Shown one piece after another: positions 17,549 through 25,694 of a stretch of 25,694 nucleotides of DNA. The notes beneath the pieces were generated by a model. The model was given only the letters and a program-made list of their open reading frames with translations, had not been told where the DNA came from and ran no database searches. Source of the DNA: Chara braunii (taxonomy: Eukaryota; Streptophyta; Charophyceae; Charales; Characeae); NCBI GenBank assembly GCA_003427395.1, contig BFEA01000153.1, positions 2,400,068 through 2,425,761 of the forward strand, given 5' to 3'. Position numbers and translations under genes: made by a program. Within the stretch, counting starts at the first letter, position 1; the number at the start of each line of letters is the position of its first letter.

Positions 17549-19554
17549 GGTCAAAAAGAAAATACAAGCCCAAGGGGGTGAAGAAAAACCCAGTGGCAGT
17601 CCTAATAGAGAAAGATTATGATGAAGCATTGGAAAAGGAGAGGAAAATTATAAGAGCATTGAGGGAATCAGCAAAACTTGAGAATAGGATCACCAAAGAG
17701 AGGTTTGGCACAATGAAGATGGTCTCGGATCAGTTTATCCTGCCTAAAGAGAAATAATATATCTTGAGGATGTGTCAGGAATTCTCTGGTGCTTTCTCCT
17801 TTAATGATGAAGAGAGGGGGCGATTGGACGTGAACATGATCAAGATGGCCAAGATTTGGACAGTTGATCATGTTCCATGGAATGATAAACCAACCAAGTA
17901 TGCCTTGAAGGAAGAGGCAGAAGCTGTGAAGTATCTTGACAAAAAGATTGGATCTAATGTTGCTGAACCTGTTGATGGACCGTATCCTAACCACTGGTTT
18001 TGTTTTTGGAAACCAAGGGGCGGGCTAAGATGGATACAGAATCTTCAGAAACTCAATTCTGTGACGGTACGTGATGCAGGTAGTCTTCCTAATGCTGACC
18101 TCCTCACTGAATCATTTGCTAGTCAATGTATTTATTCCCTAGTTGATCTGTATTCTGGTTATGATCAGTTCCCTATTGATCCCACTAGCCGGCCAATGAC
18201 TGCCATGCACACGCCCAGGGGGCTTGTTCAGATGTGTGTGGTACCTCAGGGCTGGACTAACGGAGTGGCAGTGGTTCAAAGGGATATGATCAAAGTTATG
18301 CAGGATATTTCCCCTGAAATAACCAGTCCCTATATTGATGATAATCCTGTAAAAAGACCCTTGGTAAGAGATGGGACTTTGGTCGCAGGGGGAGTCAGAA
18401 AGTTTGTCTGGAAACATGCTGAAGGAGTAAAGATTGTCCTAGAGAGACTTCAGAAGTATAATCTGACTGCCAGTGGACCAAAGTCCCTTCTCTTTCAACC
18501 AGAAGTGATAATCTTGGGCTTCAGATGCTTCTCCAAGGGTAGGAGTCCAAATCCCAAAAAGATAGACAAGATCTTGCACTGGCCCCCGCCTCTCAAAAGA
18601 GTGACATACGTCAGGAGCTTCTTGGGAGTCTGTGGATTCTGGAGGATTTTTATTCCTCATTTTGCTGCCCTTGCAGAGCCTCTGAGGGAAATGGTTAGGC
18701 AACATGCTAACTTAGCATGGAATGATAAAAGACAAGCCGCAGCGGAAACATTGCGAGAAAAACTAAGAGATGGTGGTGTAGTGCTGGGAGTACCGTATTA
18801 TGATGATGAGGAGACAAGACCTTTCATCATTGAGGCGGATGGAGGACCAGTTGCTCTAGGTGGAGTGCTTATTCAAAAAGATGAAAATGAGAGAGAAAGA
18901 CCTCTGAGATTTGAGAGCAGAACCCTCAATTCTACAGAAAGAGGCTACACCCAATTCAGGAAAGAACTACTGTCAATCATCCATAGCCTCAGCTGCTTCA
19001 GGCACTACGTTTTAGGAAGGAGATTCATCCTGAGGACTGATGCATCTGCTGTGATTGGTGCCATTAAAAGGCACCAATAGGTAGATCCAACAGTCAGCAG
19101 ATGGATGACCTTCATCTGGACATATGATTTTAAGCTGGAAAAGATCCCCACTGAGAAAAACAGAGCGGATGGCTTAAGCCGGATTGAGTGGCGAGAAGAA
19201 GAAGAAGATGATGTGAATGGAACGATTGAAGAATCTGCCTATGTTGATAATTTTCTTAATGAGAAAGATGATGAGGACTATGAAGTGCCATGCTCCTACA
19301 AGTGGAATCCATGGCCAGAAGGAAGAGACAGCTGGAGAGAGATCCCTAGTGCGTACATTTACGAATCGGTTCTTGGGAAAGAAGAGGAGGATGAACCAAA
19401 TGATTGGTATGCTAAAGTCAATGCTGCAGCAGTGGCTGCTCATGAGATTGGGGAAAGTTCAGGTTCAAAGGAAAAAGAAGAGAGTGAGAAGAAGGAAAAA
19501 AATGTATTCTTCTTCTTTGAAGAATATGATGAAAATTATCAAAAGATTGATTGA
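17549..19554 (+). pseudogene. pol: E1 reverse transcriptase-RNase H, in-frame stops
   Basis: One frame runs throughout, with stops at 17755 (TAA), 19078 (TAG) and 19552 (TGA). Numbering from 17764: LVDLYSGYDQF holds the first RT aspartate (D128), PQGWTN is at 161-166 and YIDD at 190-193. The connection RSFLGVCGFWR is near 284-294. RNase H follows with D359 (EADGG), E401 and D426 (RTDAS), and the terminal NRADGLSRI lies after the 19078 stop, so all catalytic acids remain. The tail to 19554 is very acidic and low-complexity. YIDD with PQGWTN and DLYSGYD is unlike standard plant gypsy RT (YLDD, MPFGLTN, DLRSGYHQ) and marks a distinct lineage. Confidence 0.85.
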
Positions 19555-19557
19555 AAG

Positions 19558-20901
19558 ATGGAAAAGGAACAACTAAGAGAATACTACTGTAAGGATTCAA
19601 GGAAGAAATTCAGATTAAAGAGAGGACATCTCTTTGTGGATGGTAAGGGAGGTTTACCTCTGCTAAGAGTGGTCTGTGGTAAAGAGAGGCAGTTAGAGAT
19701 AGTCGCTGCTCTACATGAGGGGGGTGCCAGTGGCCACAGGGCTGCTGAGGCTACCTACTCCAAGACTGTCAAACTCTACTTCTGGCCTGGCATGAGAGAC
19801 ATGATTTTTAGATACTATAAATCATGTGTCTTATGTCAAAAGAGGTCTACATGAAGGATGATTGAGCCCTTGTTCCCTACAATCCTGGTAGAGTCAGGTA
19901 GTAGAGTTCATTTAGATCTCATCACTATGCCTCCAGGCAAGGGTGGGATGAGATACATATTAAACATGAGAGATAATTTCTCTGGATATGTTGAGGCAAA
20001 AACTTTGAAAAGGAAGACGCCCGAGCAAGTGGTAGACTGGATAGAAGAAGTCTATCTCAGGTATCCTTTTATCAGAGAATTTGTCTCAGACGGGGGATCA
20101 AAATTTAGAAATAAGGTTGTCAGAAGAATTACACTCAGATTGGGAGTCAGAATTCGATATGTGACTACTTACCATCCTCAAGCGAATGCACCTGTTGAGA
20201 GAGGCCACAAAACTCTGAAAGATTCATTGGCCAAGTTGTGTGAAGGGAAACTCAGCAATTGGCCAAAGGTATTAAGAGTTGCTGTATGTGCTGATAATAT
20301 AACAGTCAAGAGAACAACTGGTTATGCACCTTTTACACTGTGGTATGACCGTTATGCTACGCTCCCAATAGAAAGTATTGTCAAGACATGGTCAAGTCAA
20401 GAAAGTGACAGAGATTATTCTATTTCAGAACTTCTTCAGATCAGAATGAGGCAGATATTTGAAGTTGATCAGGCAGTGATGGATGCAGCAGAGAGGATGG
20501 CATCCAACAGACTATCGGATCAAGAAAGATGGAACAAGAAAAGATATATAAGAAAAAATAAATTGAAGATTAGAGATGTTGTCCTTCTGTTTGACAGTTC
20601 CCTTGAGACACAATGGACTAAAAGGTTGGAGCCCAGATGGCTTGGTCCTTACAGAATTACAGGAGAAGCAGAAGGCAAAGTTTATGAGATATCAGANAAA
20701 AGGTTGGAGCCCAGATGGCTTGGTCCTTACAGAATTACAGGAGAAGCAGAAGGCAAAGTTTATGAGATATCAGAGATGGATGGATCCAGAGTGCATGACA
20801 TGGTGTCAGGGTCAAGACTTCGTAAGTTTATCTTCAGAGATCCTGACTTGATCCCTACAGTGACTTCAAAGAGAGGAAAGAGAAGTCAACCATCCAAGTG
20901 A
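19558..20901 (+). pseudogene. int: E1 integrase, one in-frame stop, catalytic triad intact
   Basis: 19558-19854 carries the N-terminal zinc domain: H-x5-H in HEGGASGH and C-x2-C in SCVLCQK. A TGA at 19852 then interrupts the same frame. From 19858 the core shows D20 (VHLDL), D78 (VSDGG) and E114 (PVERGHK); D78 and E114 are separated by exactly 35 residues, the DD35E signature. A GPY-type motif (PRWLGPYRI) follows, and there is no chromodomain before the stop. The RWLGPYRI segment appears twice only because of an N-joined 77-bp duplication (20620-20774), which happens to keep frame. The integrase inserts the cDNA copy into host DNA; this copy cannot be made whole because of the stop. Confidence 0.85.
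20620..20774. repeat. 77-bp exact duplication around a single N (assembly join)
   Basis: Positions 20620-20696 and 20698-20774 are identical, with an N at 20697. Because 77+1 is divisible by three, the artefact is silent for the reading frame and makes the integrase C-terminus look like it has a doubled motif. Confidence 0.85.
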
Positions 20902-21330
20902 GAGAACCGTCATGGAGGACTGAGAGAAAGAGTACAGTGAGACGCTGAGACGGCAAGACTCAGTTTTAGTGGACTCAGATCATTCATGCATAGTCAATTC
21001 AGCATTTAAGATTCAGCATTTCAGTTTCAGAACTTCGGTTTCATCATTTCAGTTTCGGTAATTTAATTTCAGCTTTCAGTTTCAACCTCTCAGCTTCAAT
21101 ATCTCAGTTTTCAGCAAGTTTTTTCATTCAGTATTTCAGCAAAACGACTAAGTCAGGTCTTTTGATGCAGTGCTACAGTCATTCCATGAGTGTCAAGTCC
21201 CTGAGAATGGGGAAATAACTGTAAAATCGGTTTCATAAGTATTGACACAGTGTCAAAGATTTGAGAAGCTCATGGTTGTGGCACATCAAAAGATATGATC
21301 AGTACTATCCTAAGATAAAGAGAAGAGCAT
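20902..21330 (+). repeat. TCAG-rich 3' flank of E1
   Basis: From about 20950 to 21140 the words TTCAG, TTTCAG and TCAGCA recur densely, like the spacers after B1 and B2. No PPT plus TG start of a 3' LTR could be fixed; purine-rich runs at 20870-20885 and 20914-20930 are candidates. The rest to 21330 is unassigned. Confidence 0.5.
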
Positions 21331-21516
21331 GGCGGGCATGAAGAAGTTCAGTTGTCTGACTAAGAGTTATCAGCAGAAGGACTTCGAGTCTCTTAGTAAA
21401 ATGTCCATCCCAGAGATTCAGATGAAGGCAGGCATAAGAAAGTTCAGCTTTACTTGACCGAGAGCGATCAGTAGAGGGACTTTGTGCCTTTGGCTAAGGG
21501 CCTGTCTTCGCTCGAA
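21331..21516 (+). repeat. Diverged tandem repeat, about 96-bp unit, two copies
   Basis: GGCGGGCATGAAGAAGTTCAG at 21331 is matched by GGCAGGCATAAGAAAGTTCAG at 21427. Downstream words also correspond (ATCAGCAGAAGGACTT and ATCAGTAGAGGGACTT, then CTTAGTAAA and GGCTAAGGG). The copies are clearly related but old. Confidence 0.65.
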
Positions 21517-21735
21517 TGAGGGAAGGGACCTCTCAGAGATCAGCATTTCAGTACTTCCTTGGGACTGACAGGACGTCTCTTCGAAAAAGAAAAGTAAAAT
21601 TCCCAGTTGAGGGAAGGGACCTCTATGGGGCCAGCACTAAGCATCCTTCTTGGGACTGAAGGGAGGTCTTCCGTAAGGGCTTGGTGTTGGCTATCATGTT
21701 GCTGTTCAGTGTCTCTTGAGACTGACGAGACGTCT
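21517..21735 (+). repeat. Tandem repeat, 91-bp unit, two copies plus a partial third
   Basis: TGAGGGAAGGGACCTCT occurs at 21517 and 21608, exactly 91 bases apart, and GACTGACAGGACGTCT (21563) and GACTGAAGGGAGGTCT (21654) are also 91 apart. A third partial copy provides GACTGACGAGACGTCT at 21720. The unit contains the 16-bp motif that also recurs further right. Confidence 0.8.
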
Positions 21736-22440
21736 CTTGAGAAATGTTTGCTCTGTTATGGGGCATGGGAAGTCTGCTTGCGGGTTGTGATATGCTGCCT
21801 GATTGTCTGTGTCTGGGGTCTTTTTCTCTAACCTAAGGATGCATTGATTGTCGGGGCCAGCCAGAGCCTTACCGCAGTAGGTTGCAATCTGGTGGGGTCA
21901 GCAGGTGCCCGACGCGAGTGTCGAATTCCGTAGTCGACTGAGGCTAAGGCTCCGGGAGTCTGGCCCATGAGGTCGAAAGGGGTCAGTTGGAACCCTACCG
22001 TAGTCAGAGGTTGCAATCCAGCGAGGTTAGCCAGAGCCTGGAACTGTGGTTAGACCGGGTCCCACGTTCAGAGATCTGGGCAAGGCAGCCAGCGCCCTTG
22101 GCCAAAAACTGGTAGGTGAGCCGGTCCCTGACCGCAGTGGTCAAATCCGGGTTCGGGACAGTTTGACTGACGGGACGTCTGCTGTCATAGGGTGACCAGA
22201 CCCGCTATAGTCTGGGTGTCCTGGCAAGAGTGCCAAAGGGTTGTCATACTCGAGTAGTGGGTATGCTGGTACTGACCTGGAGGTAGGTCAAAGGGGCTGT
22301 CAGGACAAATGGTCTGACTAGTCCTAGCCTGAGGCGGGCCGAATGAGGGATGTCAGACTGACGGGACGTCTGTCACCCCTAGCTAGTGGGAGGCTAAGAC
22401 CAAGGCAATCAACTGATTCTGGGTGTGAAGGACTGTTGTG
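21736..22440 (+). repeat. Diverged repeat tract, about 129-bp unit, with further 16-bp motif copies
   Basis: ACCGCAGTAGGTTGCAATC (21871) and ACCGTAGTCAG-AGGTTGCAATC (21997) start related blocks about 129 bp apart, both followed by GG/AG-rich tracts and GTCAGC or GTTAGC; GACCGCAGTGGTCAAATCC near 22129 may be a third. The 16-bp motif GACTGACGGGACGTCT appears at 22165 and 22356. No coding region is supported. Confidence 0.55.
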
Positions 22441-22740
22441 TAACATTTATTATTTTATTATTTTATTATTTATTCGTGGGATTTTATTTTATTCTGCTGA
22501 TTGCATGATTGTTGTTTATTAGGAGATCTGCATGCTGGGGGCACAATTGTTGTGCAAGGAAGATGAGCATTAACGAACTCCAGCAATCAAACAACATCAT
22601 ACATATGTGTCCAGATGTCACCAGTTGCGGGGTACCCTGAAAATCGAGGCCCTGAGGGCCTGTCGCGTCTGCCTTCACTTAGGGCGGCCGACGTATTGCA
22701 AAAAGGGCCCCGAGGGGGCTGAGCGGGCGTAGCCTCGCAT
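22441..22740 (-). mobile_element. E2 LTR, start seen, far end not fixed
   Basis: On the minus strand TGCGAGGCTACG begins directly after a polypurine tract, at 22740, consistent with the TG start of a 3' LTR. Inside are perfect inverted repeats AGGCCC/GGGCCT (22647-22652/22656-22661) and GCCCC/GGGGC (near 22707-22719), and an AT-rich TTATTATTTT tract at about 22446-22496. The CA end of the LTR is not resolved; the left coordinate is approximate. Confidence 0.5.
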
Positions 22741-22751
22741 TCCCTCCTCCA
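22741..22751 (-). promoter_or_regulatory. E2 polypurine tract
   Basis: The minus strand reads GGAGGAGGGAA immediately upstream of the LTR start TG. In LTR retrotransposons this tract primes plus-strand DNA synthesis. It lies 26 bases past the pol stop codon, a normal position. Confidence 0.75.
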
Positions 22752-22776
22752 TATCTTCGTTAGTCCTCTGAGAAGA

Positions 22777-23577
22777 TCAATCCTGAGCCATCTGGCGCTT
22801 TCCTTTCAATACATCCTTCTCATAGCGGGCAACGACTTGAGGAGCGGTCTGCATCAATGCCTCCCTAGTAAACCAGCGGTCCTCCTTCGGATCTGTGTGA
22901 TGTCTGAAGNGGACACGAAACTGCAGCTTTGGCTTTGGAGGACGTCCCCTTCCTGGAGGCTTCTGAACGGGCATCTCCCTGTGGTCGACGATATCATTGA
23001 TGTCGACTTCTCCGTCCATGGTTGGGGGCAGCATTGACCGACGAGAGGGAAACTGATCAGTTTCCTCGAATGCAGCGAGCTTAGAGGCGTGAAAGACTGG
23101 GTGAGTTCTTAGATGACCAGGGATACGGATGACATAAGATGGACCGTCAGGATCTGTCCCTACTACGTCTAAAACTTCCCAAGGTCCAAAGTACGGAGGC
23201 ATAAGTTTGCGGGATATCCCGAACTCCTGTCCCAGTTCTGAAGACTTGACCCAGACTCTGTCCCCAACCTGAAATGTAGAAGGGCGGCGGTGTTTATTCT
23301 CAGATTCTATCATTGCTGCCTGCGCCTTCTGCATGTGCTCTACAGCCTCCTGCATTTTCTGTTCGTAACGATAAGCGAACTCCAAAGTGCCTGGTGTAAC
23401 AGTTGGCTGGTTATCAGGAAGTAGGAAGTCTAAAGGCAGTCTAGGCCTAAAGGTAAGATGTATACTATTAGGACTTACCCCGGTAGCGCTGTGTACAGCG
23501 TTATTGTACAGACTGGCGACAAAAGCAAGCTTCTCATCCCAATCCACCTGGTTGGGGTTAATGTAATGTCTCAACAA
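22777..23577 (-). pseudogene. E2 integrase C-terminus and chromodomain-like end, separated by a frameshift
   Basis: This 266-codon segment continues the E2 polyprotein in another frame. It begins with the integrase C-terminal part (NPNQVDWDEKLAFVASLYNNA, then the ATGVSPN box), followed by a coiled-coil-like helix (EQKMQEAVEHMQKAQAAM), the GPY/F-type PPYFGPWEVLDVV, and HPVFHASKLAAF. The last part (INDIVDHREM to DRWFTREAL and VVARYEKDV) has the outline of a chromodomain, as in chromoviruses, interrupted by a basic PGRGRPPKPK insert that resembles an AT-hook. One N (22910) leaves a codon undefined. The frame break is explained by a tandem GTGTT duplication (23578-23587). Confidence 0.82.
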
Positions 23578-25694
23578 GTGTTGTGTTGAATAGTGTGGTT
23601 CATCTGTTCAGCCTGGCCGTTTGCTTCTGGATGGTTTTCAGAAGTCATTTGCAGTTGAGTTCCTTGTTCAGCTGCAGCGGCCTTCCATACTTCACTTGTA
23701 AATCTGACATCCCTGTTACTTACAATAGACTTAGGCAATCCAAAATCCCTCACCCAGTTCTCTTTGAACACCCTGATTACATACTCGGTCTTCGCTGTTT
23801 CCGGCATGGCTATTAACCTAGCATACTTACTAAACCTATCCACGATGACGAAGATCTGCCTCATCCCACTCTTGCTGGTGACCAGCGTATCCATGAAGTC
23901 CATGGACAAGCTTTCACCTAGCCTTTCCGGAATCGGAAGGGGCTTGAGCAGCCCAAGAGGAGCCTGAGTACGGGGCTTGTCCCGTTGACAAACTTGACAA
24001 GTCTCCACGTACAGCTGTGCATCTCGCATCATCGTGGGCCACCAGAATCGCTGCAGCAAGTTGGCTGCGGTCTTCTTATACCCGAAATGACCGGTGGCAT
24101 CATGACACTCACCTAGAAACAAACTACGCAAAGACTCACTATTGGGAACACACAATTGTTTATTCCCTGCCTTCTCAAGGAACAGCAAGCCATTAACCAA
24201 CTCAAACTCGGCGGACGTCTTCTTGTCCTTCGCCTCAAGTCTGCGTATGATCTCAGACATAAACTGGTCCTCGCGATAGGCTTCCACCAAAGATTGAGTA
24301 ACATTGTCCGTGAGACTGAACTCAGTAATCAGCGCACCTGAGAAGTTTGGTCTGCGCAACAGGGCGTCAACAACCTTGTTATACTCCCCTTTTAGATACT
24401 GAGGGTCGAAGTCATATTGCTCATTGACTTCGATCCAACGCTTGAGAGCGTCAGAGAGTACCGGCTGGGTTCTCATCCATTTCAGGGTCTGATGATCAGT
24501 TCTGAGGATGAAGAACCTCCCAAGGAGATAGTGTCTCCAATGGGTGAGACCCTTGTACACCGCATAGAGTTTCTTCTCATAAGTGGACTTAGCCAACTTA
24601 TGAGACGGCATTTTCTTAGACATGTACTCAACTGGCCTCAACTTTGGTCCCTCCTGCTGTGCGAGCACGGCGCCAGTGCCGTATTGGCTAGCATCCGTGG
24701 TGACTATGAACGGCTTGTCAGGATCAGGAAGTTTCAAGACTTCATAGTGCGTNAATGCATGCTTCAGATATCTGAAAGCAGCCTCGCACTTATCTGTCCA
24801 CTCCCATGGGGTGTCAAGGCGGGTCAGATCACTCAAAGGAGCGGCCACTATGCTATAGTTCTTCACGAAAGTTCTATAATAGCCTGTCATTCCTAAGAAA
24901 GATCTCATCTCAGTCACAGACTGAGGACGTGGCCAATCGCGAATGCTGGCCACCTTCGGGTCATTGGGCTTCAACCCTTCCGCGGAGATCTCATGACCCA
25001 AGTACAAGATACGGGTGCAACCAAACTCGCACTTTTCACCGTTGATCTTGAACTTGTGCTGTCGCAGGAGATTGAGAACTTTGTCTAAGTGTGCTACGTG
25101 CTCCTCGACAGTCTTACTAAAAATAAGTATGTCATCGAGGTACACGACGACAAACTTATCCAAGTAGTCATGGAATATCCGATTCATAGCGTGTTGAAAA
25201 GTGCCAGGAGCATTGCAAAGGCCAAAAGGCATCACCACGAACTCATACAGACCGTACCTGGTCTGAAATGCGGTTTTGTGTTGATCCTCGGGCCAGATTG
25301 CAATTTGATGGTACCCCGACTTCAGATCTATCTTACTGAAGTACCGACACCCTTGCACTCTATCTAACAGATCATCGATGCGCGGTAGGGGCTCTCTGTT
25401 CTTCACAGTGATGGCATTGAGGCCCCTATAGTCAATTCACATCCTGAGAGTGCCCTCCTTCTTCTTAGGTACGAATAGTACTGGAGATCCGTAAGGAGAG
25501 ACACTCGGCCGGATCCAACCCTTCTCTAGGAGTTCCTTGAGTTGGCGGCGTAGCTCATCAAGCTCGCCTGGAGACATCCTATAGATCCTACCCTTCGGAA
25601 TACTAGACCCTGGGATAATCTCTATCGCGTGGACGACCTCCCTATCAACAACCCCTGTTGGCTCTTCAAATAGATCAGGGTACTTGGCAACTAC
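23571..25694 (-). pseudogene. pol: E2 reverse transcriptase, RNase H and integrase core (partial, broken)
   Basis: The frame is open from the window edge, with RT N-terminal sequence (LKELLEKGWIRPS, SPYGSPVLFVPKK), except for a TGA at 25439-25437 replacing the residue before IDYRGLN, normally Cys. Numbering from 25406 (GTG): RT aspartate D27 (KIDLKSGYHQ), MPFGLCNAP, YLDD at 89-92; RNase H TDAS at 237-240 and DALLRRP at 347-353 (Ser is usual before RRP). The integrase zinc domain has H435, H440, C470 and C473. In the core, D503 and E600 are present, but the middle acid is Asn (N564 in VSNRDVRF), exactly 35 residues before E600. One N at 24753. The segment ends at 23571 after the frameshift. 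All domains belong to the common plant/algal gypsy type. Confidence 0.9.

Larger units (their letters stand above)
12285..20901 (+). mobile_element. E1: defective Ty3/Gypsy LTR retrotransposon, internal region
   Basis: Order: PBS, leader, four tandem family A ORFs, two family B ORFs, gag, protease, RT, RNase H, integrase. This is the Ty3/Gypsy order (integrase after RNase H). The RT has DLYSGYD and YIDD, and the integrase has the CEGKLSNWPKV and TTGYAPF region; these resemble a gypsy lineage that I associate with basidiomycete fungi more than the usual plant chromovirus or Tat sequences. There is no C-terminal chromodomain, only a GPY-type motif. The element is inactive as assembled because of in-frame stops at 17048, 17399, 17525, 17755, 19078, 19552 and 19852 and several frameshifts in gag and in the A3/A4 region. 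Confidence 0.85.
22777..25694 (-). mobile_element. E2: defective chromovirus-like Ty3/Gypsy element, 3' part, runs off the window
   Basis: RT, RNase H, zinc domain, DDE integrase core, GPY/F and chromodomain-like end follow in Ty3/Gypsy order on the minus strand; gag, protease and the 5' LTR lie beyond 25694. Defects: TGA at 25439-25437, a frameshift at the 5-bp duplication 23578-23587, and an Asp-to-Asn change in the integrase triad. E2 and E1 face each other with their 3' ends, separated by the repeat tract 20902-22440. Confidence 0.88.

Noticed and set aside
17048-19854. Stops as evidence of C-to-T (methylation or RIP-like) decay
   Set aside because: All seven could come from CAA, CAG or CGA codons, but any stop can, so without other copies to compare the pattern has no weight.
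23583-25367. Plus-strand frames antisense to E2 pol
   Set aside because: They are shadows of the well-supported minus-strand polyprotein.

Overview
This window looks like accessory, repeat-derived DNA from a plant-type nuclear genome. The evidence is two Ty3/Gypsy LTR retrotransposons in opposite orientations, a primer-binding site complementary to the 3' end of plant tRNA-Asp, no bacterial-style operons, and long gene-free tracts of diverged tandem repeats. The minus-strand element reads like the gypsy elements I associate with streptophyte algae such as Chara. That organism guess is inference only. I see no single-copy host gene that I can name.

Layout. Positions 1-1733 are unassigned apart from a 13-bp minisatellite (715-921). 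A 231-bp sequence occurs twice as a near-identical direct repeat (1734-1964 and 8982-9212) and brackets about 7 kb. That 7 kb holds a GC-rich block full of perfect inverted repeats (1965-5530), an array of about ten quasi-regular hairpins with a conserved TAAGAT loop and covarying stems (5800-6625), a second hairpin family (6935-7277) and a pair of adjacent perfect hairpins (7476-7515). Positions 9213-12281 carry two small intact paralogous ORFs (B1, B2) set in TCAG-rich spacers, then a run of Ns, then what I take to be the end of a 5' LTR.

Element E1 (+ strand) has its PBS at 12285-12302. Between PBS and gag it carries four diverged tandem copies of one unknown small protein (family A: A1-A4, 12617-14493) and two copies of a second (family B: B3, B4, 14546-15169). 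The latter are homologous to the B1/B2 ORFs upstream of the PBS. Then follow gag (15117-16420), an aspartic protease with a changed active site (16442-17524), RT-RNase H (17549-19554) and integrase (19558-20901). E1 is broken by several stops and frameshifts, although the RT, RNase H and integrase catalytic residues are still present. Its 3' flank (20902-22440) is built of diverged short tandem duplications and a recurring 16-bp motif; no matching 3' LTR was found.

Element E2 (- strand) runs off the right edge. It has RT-RNase H-integrase (25694-23571), a frameshifted C-terminal integrase/chromodomain segment (23577-22777), a polypurine tract (22751-22741) and the start of an LTR at 22740. 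It is also defective.

The two observations most likely to be new are the covarying hairpin array at 5800-6625 and the two families of tandemly duplicated small ORFs attached to E1. Three short duplications flanking single Ns (500-662, 9723-9913, 20620-20774) look like assembly artefacts.
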